A DNA stretch of 64,000 nt. Source: Piezodorus guildinii (taxonomy: Eukaryota; Arthropoda; Insecta; Hemiptera; Pentatomidae). Location: the NCBI GenBank assembly GCA_023052935.1, contig CM041292.1, forward strand, positions 77,137,669-77,201,668, read 5' to 3'. Both the position numbers and the translations under genes were made by a program. This document shows positions 46,348 through 56,271 of the stretch, piece by piece. The notes below the pieces were generated by a model, which was given only the letters and a program-made list of their open reading frames with translations, was not told the origin of the DNA and did not search any database. Every line of letters starts with the position of its first letter. Within the stretch, counting starts at the first letter, position 1.

Positions 46348-46707
46348 AAAACTCGGCAACCGCCGCGAGAAGGAGGTACTAGCACGCCTGGGAATGGGTA
46401 TACTAGAATCACCCACGAGCACAATATCCAAAGAGAATTAAAACCAAGTCGCTCAAACACACCGCTCAGTACAAAACACATAGAATTTCATCTTACTGTC
46501 AGAGAAATACTTTCTAAGGACGGTGTCCCACAGATGTGTGAGATAGCTTTAGGTAACGAGGATAGGATTATCAGCGGTCTTTTAAAAAATCTACAAAAAT
46601 TAAACCTAATTTCAAAAAAAGAAAGTATTGTTGTTTCTAAAAGAATAACCGTTTGGACGAGTTTCTGCTTTTACGCCTCTAAACCAAACCAACCAACTAA
46701 ACCATAG
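46348..46707 (+). CDS. 119-codon open frame without ATG, unrecognised
   Basis: Open between TGA (46345-46347) and TAG (46705-46707). The translation is compositionally normal: KTRQPPREGGTSTPGNGY, then EFHLTVREILSKDGVPQMCE, then LLKNLQKLNLISKKESIVV. The second half has alternating helix-like and strand-like stretches that could fit a winged-helix fold. I do not recognise a family, and there is no in-frame ATG start. It may be an exon, a transposon gene fragment or chance. Confidence 0.25.
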   Translation, partial: KTRQPPREGGTSTPGNGYTRITHEHNIQRELKPSRSNTPLSTKHIEFHLTVREILSKDGVPQMCEIALGNEDRIISGLLKNLQKLNLISKKESIVVSKRITVWTSFCFYASKPNQPTKP

Positions 46708-47357
46708 ATTGAAAATTCCAGTAAACACAGTCGTCCGCTATCTTCTTTGTTATTTTTATTTTACCTTCAACTGACCCATCTATATTGTATTCATACTCCT
46801 GAAGATAACGCGAGGTAATTTGTAGTATTATTAAAGTAATCATGCTTACGTAATTGATGAACGGAAAATCATCAGCAAGGTTTATATGTGTTGTAATATG
46901 TAAGTAATATTTAAAAATATATATAAAATGTGATATGTGCTCGAGATCGAAGCCGATGATTTATAAAAACAGTCAACATTGAAAGCATACAAACAAATAT
47001 CCTATGGTGCCACATTCCTAGTCTATTATTCACCTTGCAAACGAATTCTTTTGATCGGCAGAATCGAATTAAATCGAGGAAATGGTCTCCTATTCATATT
47101 TAAAAACGGACCACCTGTCAGACCTCAGGGCGTATACAGCAATAACCCGCTTTCATACGGTCAATCGATTTTATCCAAAAGCTATAATCGATTTTATACA
47201 AAAGCTATAACAATTTTATACATATTATCCAAATTAAATGGCATATTTAATACTGATACATAAATCCGATTAAGAATAGTTACCTGAACCACTATCAAAT
47301 AGTGGTCAATTAATTAATTTTTACTCTAAATAGGTTAATGATTGTTTTTAATAAGGC
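46708..47357. other. AT-rich stretch
   Basis: One short open frame (46979-47263) of no recognised family. Confidence 0.4.
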
Positions 47358-47369
47358 ATTCTTCTAAAT

Positions 47370-47709
47370 TTTTTTTTTTTTGTTTTATTCGTATATATTA
47401 CAATTTGTCATAATAGACAATAATAATAGTGCTACAGGATCTCATTCATACAATATTTACAATATAAACAAAAGGAAAGTCAAATTACATAAAATGAAAT
47501 AAAAATAAATAAACGTATACAATAACATAATTAAGTAGACAAAATAAATACAAATAAATGAAGTTAACAAATAAATAAACAAAACATGTCACATTCATAC
47601 CTATGTACAATATTTACAATCAGCTCGGGAACCCCGGAACGGAAAGACTTGTGGAAGGACAAGCAGAGTCCAAAGGATCCCAGCGCCTCCCTCTCAGCCG
47701 CATCACTGG
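47370..47709 (-). mobile_element. 3'-UTR fragment of a Jockey-type LINE, 12-bp target duplication
   Basis: The direct repeat ATTCTTCTAAAT (47358-47369 and 47710-47721) brackets 340 bp that start with a T-run (poly(A) on the minus strand). It matches, piece by piece, the 3' end of the element at 63102: CATTCATAC...TACAATATTTAC, CTCGGGAACCCCGGAACGGA-like and GATCCCAGCGCCTC. No coding sequence remains. Confidence 0.88.
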
Positions 47710-47830
47710 ATTCTTCTAAATAAAGTAGAAAATTTAAATTTTACCCCATGAGTTTTTTGTCAATAGTCATCAAGCTTCTAGGAATACTAATTAAACTATA
47801 AAGTGTCTTTAATGTGAAAATAATTACATG

Positions 47831-48684
47831 TTGATCAATAATATAGGATAGAATAGCATACACATCTTGTTTTCTTCAATTATAAATTTTGTTTTTTTCC
47901 TCTTGTTTCGGTTTTATTTTCTACATTATTGGATTTATTATTTGTGTGTAGGTTCTGCTTGCAACATACGAGGCTAGCTAGTCTTGGATTCATTGGGGTA
48001 CTAAAATAAAAACAAAAACGCTTCCAAAATTCGGTTCGCAATAAAAAAAACAACTATAAATTAAAGTAAACATTACGATTAAAGGCTATTTAAACCTAAC
48101 GAATTGCCACTTAATTAATGATCTTTTTTCTTATCTTAAATTAATTAATTGCGTTCATTTGAATTGTTTAGTAGCATTTGATGAAATTCATCATTAACTC
48201 ACTTTTCCAAAATTTCTCTTCTTGGAACTAGGTCATTGTTCTATATTATAATTATTTATACAAGGCATTTTTTATGTATGTTTTTCAAGGGAAGTTCTTG
48301 CACATGTATAAGAGATATCGTTGATGGAATTTGATCATATTTACATGGGATTATGAAGGTAACAATTTGGCAACGCCCTCTAAAAAATCTAAAATCGAGT
48401 TGACGTCCAATAACATTTTGTCAACAGACTAACAGCTAGACATCAAACTCGATTTATGAAATGGTATATTGCGAACCGAATTTTGGAAACTTTTTTGTTT
48501 TTCCTTCAGTACCCAAATGAATCCAAGACTAGCCTTGTATGTTGCTAGTTGAACCTAAACACAAATAATAAATCCAATAAGGCAGAAAATAAAACCGAAA
48601 CAAGTGCAAATAAAAGAAACAAACAAAATTTATAATTGAAGAAAACAAGATACTTACGCTATTTTATCCTATATTAATTATCAA
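47831..48684. mobile_element. long fold-back element, ~215-bp inverted arms
   Basis: Arms 47831-48043 and 48468-48684 are inverted copies with scattered differences (for example TCTTGTTTTCTTCAATTATA and CCAAAATTCGGTTCGCAATA in both). The ~425-bp centre holds a smaller inverted pair around AATCGAGTT...ACGTC and GACATCAAACTCGATT. No ORF and no clear target duplication. Class unknown. Confidence 0.82.
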
Positions 48685-49339
48685 AAGAGGAGGTTTTCCT
48701 TGTTATTTATTATCAACCCTAATAAATGGATGAATGCCTTTTATTGCTGAATATCTGTTTTTCATTTCCGAAAATATTTTTGGAAGGTATAGTAGTGATG
48801 TTTGCTTTGTTCGTCGATTGTCATTAGCTGGAAGAGCATTGATCCATTCTCGAATGTTTTCCTCCCGGCTATGAGACAAAGCGGCTAGCGGCGGGTGCCA
48901 AAATCCGAAAACCTCCAATCGCTATTGAAAACGTCACAGTTTACAATTGTCATTGGACGAATAAAGGCCAATAAATGGTCGCCCGGGCAGCTTTTTTTTT
49001 TTTTTTCTTCTTTTTAACCGGGGATTTGAATATCAGATGAATGGTACTCAACAGTGAAATCAAGAGACCATTGCTCCATGTCAATTTTTTTCACAGTTCA
49101 TTTTATTTAATTTTCTTATTTTTACTAAAGTTAATTAGTGACAATCATTATATTAAAATTGTGATATTTTTAATATCACTTCATCGCGCCTGTATTATTA
49201 CCAAAATATATTTATTATTATAAATATATGGTAGAGTAAGAGGGAGAATTAAAGTAATATAAAAAGTACCTAGTAATCCTATATTTTTACTTAAATGTAA
49301 GAGAAAATATTGTTTTTGGGCATTGGAAAATTTATTCAG
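48685..49339. other. AT-rich stretch, no gene recognised
   Basis: A GC-richer patch at 48840-49000 is unassigned. Confidence 0.4.
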
Positions 49340-49590
49340 ACTTGATCTAGTGGATAGAGCACTAATCTACTGTTTTTTTTTTAAGTAGTCTCCGGTTCGA
49401 ACTCAGGCTGTGGCAGAATAGCTATTTAATCCGCATGGGATACCATGGGGTAAAGATGCCCTCCTGGAACACACTATGCCTCTATAAAGTGGGTAACTGA
49501 TAATTGCGGAAAACACGGTGGATGTTTTTTTTTGCCTTAACCGCCTTCTTGCAAGGAAACATCTGAAACAAGGGGGAAAAAAACAACTGT
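49340..49590 (+). mobile_element. SINE-3-like copy, plus orientation
   Basis: Head CTTGATCTAGTGGATAGAGC (A-box-like) and B box CGGTTCGAACTC (about 49393-49404). The body has CTCTATAAAGTGGGTAAC, shared with the copy at 38772. The 3' end is vague. Confidence 0.65.
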
Positions 49591-49676
49591 GTTATTTACT
49601 AAACCTATGACCGTAAATTTACTTTTTTTTTTTAATTCTCTACATTTTTGCAAATTATTCTAGAAAATACATAAAG

Positions 49677-49745
49677 CTTGTTTGTTTATTGTTTATTTAT
49701 TTAACGTCACTTTATGCTACTATGGCTCATCGGACGATGCTACAT
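49677..49745 (-). mobile_element. SINE-1 tail fragment
   Basis: Only the 3' ~69 bp: TTATTTATTTAACGTCACTT to GGACGATGCTACA. The head is missing (5'-truncated copy). Confidence 0.8.
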
Positions 49746-50639
49746 AAATATGAATCATATCCTAAAAAGTGATAAGTATCACATCGTTTATAATATATTA
49801 AATATGTATTTTTAATTGATGAATTCATAAAAAATTAATTGTATTGTTGAGATTATCATTATAATCAACGGTAGTTTTTAATAATTTTAGAAATTTATAT
49901 TAATAAGTTAGTATATACATTTATGCGTCAAATGAATCCGTGGACAATTGTGATTTACTGTTTGTTTTTTCCAGATATTGACTAGAAACAAAAAACTAAA
50001 ATAGTTTGAAGGTTATTTTCAATTGTAACAAAAGACTTGGGGAACTAATATTTCTTTTTTATTTATTTTGCCAATGATAGATGTTTATGCAAAATAAATC
50101 TGTGACGGTGTTTGACTAAGATAGAAAAATAGCTTGCGCAACATTGAAAATCTCATTTATTAAACTTATCGTTCACACATTTTGGTTGAAATAACGAGTC
50201 ACTTGACAAAACAATAGATTTAAATGAGGCTATGTTTTCTTCATTTTTTACGTAATTTTCTTCAGGGAGTCCTTCTGTTTGCCTTTCAAAAGTCCCCCGA
50301 GGCAATTATTCTTTTGTGCTTATTCTTTACTCCTTTTTGCTAATTCTATAAACAAAAGGCCACTTGTATAATTAACAGCTAAAAAATGAAAATATAAAGG
50401 ACCTTTGTTAATTGGTAAATAATAGCATTCATTATTTTAAAAACGAAAAATCGACGTAGCAGTATTTAATACCTGACAATACCTACTCACCCATAACTAA
50501 CAAACAATAAGATAATCCAAAATAAATCGGTAAAGCTCACTTTTTTGCTTGATAATGATCATTATCTGTTTTTATTAATTATTAAAACTAATGTTGATCT
50601 TTAACCATAATCTATCCTTTTTACTTTGCGATCGTGAAA
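49746..50639. other. AT-rich stretch
   Basis: Nothing assigned. Confidence 0.4.
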
Positions 50640-51520
50640 ATATTCGAATTCCAGTTTTCAACGGAAATACACGTTTTAGGGTCCCCTGAGTCCAAATAAC
50701 CAAGTACCGCAAAAAGGTCTCTGTGTGTGTGTGTGTGTGAGTGTGTGGTAACTCCCGGGCGGAAACGATAAGTCCTATGAAACTGAAATTTCATATTTAA
50801 GACAAATATACTCCGGAGATGTTGCAAAACCTTTTTCAATAAAATGAGCTTACCAACTTAATGAGAAGAGCAACTTTATACCATGCATTTAGCACCTTTT
50901 TTCGATTATCTCGAAAACTGTTCCGACGATTTTGATTAAACTCGCTATATCGATGTAAATTTTAATGGGCTTAAATATCATGTAGTTTTTATTCTGATCA
51001 AAATGGTCTGACAGGGCTTAGATGCCGATATTTTAAATTTTCTTCCTCTAAAGTACCTTTAATTTTGTAGATTTTATAACAAAAACCATAATATGTTGTT
51101 AGCATTGATATATAACAGCTAAATATGTAAGTTGTACGAATTCGATAAACAACTATTGGAGAAAACTGAAAAAATATTTTTTAAAGCATTTTTTTGTTTT
51201 TGAACATAAGAACAGTAATATAAACGTATAATATACCATTGGAAAGCTAAAGAATTTAGACAAAATATTATCTTATACACAAGCTTTTAAAAGTTAATAG
51301 AGAGTGATGAAAAGCCTATAAATATAACTGACTTTTTTAGATAATAATATATATAATAGACTTTTTAATAAAACACATGTTTCTATAGTAATTCCATTTC
51401 ATGTATTCTTTAATGGTTTCACTAATTTATATCTCTTACTGTACTTGAAAATTCATTAATCGGTTTCAAAAATGAAGGTAAGTGAAAGTCGTGTGTTGCC
51501 CGCACCAGATTTTTCAATAA
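50640..51520 (+). repeat. Repeat R copy, longest
   Basis: Same order of strings as the copy at 35345: TTCCAGTTTTCAACGGAAAT, ACACGTTTTAGGGTC, a (TG)n tract, GATTTTGATTAAACTCGCTA, AATGGTCTGACAGGGCTTA. It ends at AAGTGAAAGTCGTGTGTTGC. No ORF. Confidence 0.72.
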
Positions 51521-51909
51521 ATGTTTTAAATAATCTGCGGAATTTTGATTGACCAACTTCTTCAAACTTCGTTCATCATCAGTAAATTTACTGTTTCCAG
51601 TAATGCATTGTTGTCAGATTCAGTGTAAAGTATATTATTCCATTTAGCATTTAGATTAGATCTAAAATCTAATATTTTTTTTCCCTAACCTTTCTCAGCT
51701 GTTGAATCATGACTGCTAATCGATGACTTGTAGATAAAGTCCAGCTTGACTGGATGCAATCAGTGTAGTCTGTCTATTTATATTCGGGCTCAAAAACCAT
51801 TTGTTGTACAAGTTTTCTTTCCCCGTCCTGACTGGATGACCTACCTCTACATACTTAGATTAACTAATCTAATGAAATTACAAGAAAAAATAAATAAATA
51901 AATAAAAAT

Positions 51910-51967
<58 letters not shown>

Positions 51968-52556
51968 CATATATATAATTATTAGATTATGAGAAAGCGA
52001 ACAGACTTTCCATGGTACCTGCCTCTCCCTAAGAGACTTATTCCGATTTAAAATTTGTTCGACTGCGCCAATGAGGTTCAGTACCATTCGATGAACACAA
52101 AAACTATGCTAGTAGTGTCACACTTCTTATTATATTTTTTATTTTAATAGTTTAGACGTTTAAAAATAAAGGAAAATAGTTTATTCACCGTAATGGGAAC
52201 TGCAACCATGTACTGATATATGAATATCTTCCAGAACCTTATTTGAAGTAGGTAACTATAATTTTTTTTCGGATAGTAAATTATTGTGCCCTATTGGTGT
52301 AATTTGAAGCAAAACCTATGTAAATTCTTTGTCAGCTCGCTGGCAAGTGATTTGAATACGTATATTTATAAATATAGCATCTATGTTATTACATCTTTTC
52401 TGTTATGGTTGAAAATAGAATTCAAGAGCTGTAGATATTATTATTTTATTTTTGTCATTTCATTGAAAACTCTTGTTTAATATCCAGCCTAAAACTTTTT
52501 TTTTTGCCTATAAATAAATCCAAACGATTGCTTTCTCCACAACCGTTAAAGGATTG
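51521..52556. other. AT-rich stretch with (TA)n
   Basis: A CTGATGA-containing string on the minus strand near 51576-51582 lacks a GAAAC partner. (TA)n at 51913-51962. No gene. Confidence 0.4.
51913..51962. repeat. (TA)n microsatellite
   Basis: TA dinucleotides for about 50 bases. Confidence 0.97.
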
Positions 52557-52680
52557 GATTCAGTTCAGATGTTTCTAGGCCAACGGTCGTGCAATCAGGT
52601 CATAATCCTGAACTTACACTCAACCACCAGGTTTTGGGTACAGGCTTTATATAGACCGCGAAGGAGGGTATTTTTTTCGA
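52557..52680 (-). mobile_element. SINE-3 body fragment
   Basis: Matches the body of the copy at 38772 (TTTCTAGGC, CGGTCGTGCAATCAGGT, CAACCACCAGGTTTTG). The tRNA-like head is absent. Confidence 0.6.
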
Positions 52681-53014
52681 CATTTTAAACTTCGTGGTTA
52701 GATGACTAATTTTACTCTAAATTTGAGTTAATGAAGACTCTGTAGATTAAGTCTTCAGCGGCTGTGAGTGTTTCTTGTAACCTCAAACCGTAGTAACGTC
52801 TGTTCCATTCCGGAATAGAACCTGATACGCTCTTCGATCAAATTTGTGCTGCATATGTTTTATGCCAGCCCCTTGGAATGAAACTCGATCATCCTGTCTT
52901 TATGTTGTTAATGACCTTAAATACCAAATAATAAAAATGTAATTTTAAAGACCCTGTTAAACGTTTTCTTGAACTGTCCACTTTTGATCCTATAACTAGA
53001 TGTTGCTGTTGCAG

Positions 53015-53232
53015 GAACGACCTGGGAGAGCCACCCTACATGCTGGGGGCTCTGCACCAACAGCACCAGCATCAGGCGAGCCTCCAGGACTCCTTGCTGC
53101 AGCAGCAGGCCAAGAGGGAGCCTCACATCAAGCGCCCGATGAACGCCTTCATGGTCTGGTCCAGGTTGCAGAGGAGGAAGATTGCGCAGGACAATCCCAA
53201 GATGCACAACTCAGAGATTTCAAAGAGACTAG
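53015..53232 (+). CDS. Sox group B (Sox21b/Dichaete-like) exon, first half of HMG box
   Basis: The acceptor GTTGCTGTTGCAG ends at 53014; the donor G|GTCAGTAA follows 53232. The frame (AAC at 53016) encodes 72 residues: [16 protein letters not shown], a Gln-rich linker, then the HMG-box start [20 protein letters not shown] to SEISKRL, split at a glycine codon. Known: this HMG segment contains the RPMNAF motif and the first two helices that bind and bend DNA at [21 protein letters not shown] with [22 protein letters not shown] is typical of arthropod group B, close to Dichaete/Sox21b. An intron inside the box agrees with Sox21-type genes rather than the intronless Drosophila SoxN/Dichaete. The remaining HMG exon lies beyond the window. 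The incoming intron is phase 2 and the outgoing phase 1. Confidence 0.93.
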
Positions 53233-54639
53233 GTCAGTAACAGGGCAATATACTATATGGTACTGTAAGCATCATAGATAGCAGCTAGATTATTATTTCT
53301 TATGTTAATAAACATAAATGGATTACTCGATAAGAATTTAAATTTTCCCAACCAGTTTTTTATTTATAGTTATTAGTTACAGGATAAGTAAAAAAAAAAT
53401 ACAACCAGATTTGTGGTAATTTGTTTCCACTTGTTTCAATATATCAGCATACCTCGTGCAACGTCAAAATACCAAATACGAGTATGTTAGCGACGAGACC
53501 CAAGTGAATTAGTACATTAAATTATAATTTTCCGTTTAATTGTATAGGCATTTTTTTTACATCCTGTATGTTTATATTAAATATGTTTTTAAAATATGAA
53601 GACTACTCCAGCTTCATAACGTCTTTAACGAAATCGATTATCGATATTCAATTGTTGATGTTAACAGGTTTGAGAATAGAGTTGTTACGCGTTGTTAAAA
53701 TTTCTCCAGATAATTGTTTCAAAACATAATAACAACTTTAATTTAGATGCAGATACACAACAGATCTACAGTTGGTATGGAACTACTGACTCGGTTCGGT
53801 AGAATGCTGATTCAAATAATTCATAACAGTGTTAGCCACTATGTAACATGTTCCATGCGGTTTTTCATGCGTAATTTGCATATTCCATGGCTATTTGCAT
53901 CATTCAAATTTTCTATACAAATACCTCATTCATTCTAAAAGTATTAACAGCACTAATCTTTGGACTTGTAGCTAATATCCCAGTGAAATAAAGCTAAATT
54001 TCACTATTTGTAAAATTTAGTCCCAAATAAAAGTAATATAACTTTGCACCATCGCAGTTGGTTAGCTTAACTTTTCAGCAGAAAACCCTCGAACGTTTCG
54101 CACTTTTCTTCAGTTTTTTACCTTTAACTCGAAAAAGAATCCTCCTAAAGAAAATTTCTTTCTTTCCGTAATGAAAGTTCGTCAAGTTTTGATGCTCTAC
54201 AACTTTCTTACCGTGTTTTTTTTTCGATTTGGATGGTTGTTTTAAAGATACTAAGATTTGATACTGACAGAATAGGGTTTTTCAGCAAACGATTTCAGTG
54301 ATATCACTGGGACGAATTCAATGATTAAAGGAGTTTTGGAAACTATAGAGCGATATTAGTGAAAAATTCCAGATTTTTGGCTTCCAAAAGTAAAGCTCAC
54401 TCCCTGTAATGGTGCAAACTCAAATTACTTTTATCTCTAGTGTGCTGCCAATGGACAAGTTCTCTTCATGTTTATTTTAATCAATAAGCAACATATTTCC
54501 TTGTAGTATTATAATATTTATTATAAATTTAAATAATTAAAATATATTTAAAAAAACTTTTATCTAGGACCATTAAAATGTATTAAAACGATTTCCAGCT
54601 TTTTACTAATGAATTCCCACAAATATCCTTATTTGCCCG
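53233..54639. other. start of the following Sox intron
   Basis: AT-rich, no further exon seen. Contains the two POU octamers listed next. The second HMG half (expected to begin near AEWK) was sought by eye to 64000 and not found. Confidence 0.55.
53874..53900 (+). promoter_or_regulatory. pair of perfect POU octamers
   Basis: ATTTGCAT at 53874-53881 and again at 53893-53900, same strand, 19 bp apart (about two helical turns). Known: POU-domain factors bind ATTTGCAT and partner with SOX proteins. A role here is inference. Confidence 0.4.
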
Positions 54640-54990
54640 GACTATAATGCGAAGATACATTGCTGAAGTCCTTTCGAGATCATGTCACACCTTATCCTCT
54701 TAATACCTTTGTTTTAACCCCGCCACTGAAGAACGTAGGCAATAAAAGAAACTGAAGAGAAGGATAGAGCTGTTGTAGAGTGAGACAAGAACTAAAGAAG
54801 TGTTTTAAAGTGTCGTTCCACCTGGCGAGCTTCCGATCGATCACCGGCCATCCTCAGGACAATAGCACGTGATTCGGCATTATCGCCCTCCTCCCCTCCA
54901 CGCCCTTTTAACTCACCATATGCCGGCGTCCGTTCCGATGTTCGGTCGGTTAGGGATCTTATCGCCTGGTGAAAGTAATTGGATATTATA
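54640..54990. promoter_or_regulatory. GC-richer unique block, possible enhancer
   Basis: Contains CCTTTGTT (54706-54713, a reversed AACAAAGG), GACAATAG (54858-54865), E-box CACGTG (54866-54871) and CACCTG near 54820. No repeat features. Enhancer status is inference. Confidence 0.3.
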
Positions 54991-55166
54991 GCGTAATAAA
55001 CGAAAATACTTGAAAACAAGGTAGTTGTCTACTCCTTAACCCTTCCGCTGAATTTATTGGGTTGTGAAATAACTACGTAGCGTTTTTCAATATTTCAATT
55101 TAATTCTCTCTGTGTTTATAAAATCATGTTTACTTGATCAATAAGGTTAAAAAAAGCATTAGGTAA

Positions 55167-55561
55167 GGTGCTTATGTACACCAGTTTCAACTTAGATTCA
55201 TTATATTTAAGTGGTGTTTTGCTCAAACCGAGAGAAAAAAAATTAATTTTCCATATATAATGTTGTTGTTTTTTTAATTTACAAAAAGGAAAATCCGCTG
55301 CACAGATGGTTAAAATATTTGCAGCGTGTATGACGATGGAGCGTTGGAAGAAAGCACCGTCCGTAATAAAGTGGTTCACTGGACTCAGAACCGGAAATTT
55401 TGACTTGGAAGACGCAAAACACTCGTTTCGTCCTTCAAATGTTCTGGAAGGACAGAATTCAAAAACTACCTGAAAGATGGCACCATGTAATAGTTTAAAA
55501 TGGACCATATACGACTATTTTAAAATATTTACCAGATTCTGACGTTTTTATTGAAATCACC
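55167..55561 (+). mobile_element. internally deleted mariner derivative, copy B
   Basis: About 395 bp, ends GGTGCTTATG and, inverted, GGTGATTTCAAT. The leader (CCAGTTTCAACTTAGATTCA) aligns with that of copy A at 26176. The coding remnant covers the helix-turn-helix half, then jumps to the C-terminal end. Confidence 0.72.
55305..55515 (+). pseudogene. mariner transposase remnant, same internal deletion as copy A
   Basis: Frameshifted remnant. VYDDGALEESTVRN lies in one frame, RTGNFDLEDAKHS in another, followed by CGTCCTTCAAATG (degenerate SGRPS region) and a short spacer. The C-terminal LPERWHHVI-like sequence is at about 55468-55495. The catalytic core is absent. Confidence 0.7.
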
Positions 55562-55668
55562 AGGAAAAAAAAAAAAAAAAAATGCTACGAAGTTATCTTA
55601 TTACCCAATATTTTTAATCCTCATAGCCGTTTTCTGGTTTTGACATTGTTGTTTTCAATTTTTTTACC

Positions 55669-55702
55669 AACGTTTCGCTAGCTATGCTGATGGCATCTTC
55701 AG
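55669..55702 (-). ncRNA. hammerhead-like motif CUGAAGA / GAAAC-GUU
   Basis: On the minus strand, CTGAAGA (55702-55696) and GAAAC followed by GTT (55676-55669) are separated by 19 nt that can form a short AGC/GCT hairpin. N7 is A, which the consensus allows. Boundaries of the host element are not clear (it lies near 55600-55760). Confidence 0.45.
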
Positions 55703-55915
55703 TCTTCACAGTGAAAATAAAGATCTTTTTCTATGTCGTGGTATTAATAATGACTACGGCAGCGGAGCCTACTTTTTTATGATACTGATTGTGCCTTATA
55801 CTATTTTTTATCTAAGACAGGTGTATTATATAGTGGAACTCTATCTGCCTTTCAGGAAAGAGGAAAATAAATATTAGATTGAAAATTTATAGAAATTATG
55901 CTGATGATTCTGCTT

Positions 55916-55918
<3 letters not shown>

Positions 55919-55948
<30 letters not shown>
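55919..55948. repeat. A-run
   Basis: About 30 A; possibly the tail of an unidentified retroelement. Confidence 0.8.
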
Positions 55949-55951
<3 letters not shown>

Positions 55952-56271
55952 GTAAAAGAGTAATCAAACAAATTGGAACACTTAAGGTGCAACAAAAATA
56001 ATAAACTAAAAGTAAAGCATTGTTTATTTTTATATATTTTTTTAAATATTTATTTATTGGAATTTACAACTGTATAACAAGTAATACAACAAGTAAATGA
56101 AAAGCATTATTAAATTCCATATTTCTTCTTTTTTTGTTGCCTCCTTTAAGCCGTTTAGCGTAGATGCTTTAGAGCATTCTAAATTCTATATTAGTTCCAA
56201 ATACATCATTTCAAGATATTTACTTCATAATTGATTTTTAAATTATTTATCTATCTATTAAAGTATTACAT

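Noticed and set aside
51560..51590. Minus-strand CTGATGA string
   Set aside because: Lacks a proper GAAAC strand and stem II.
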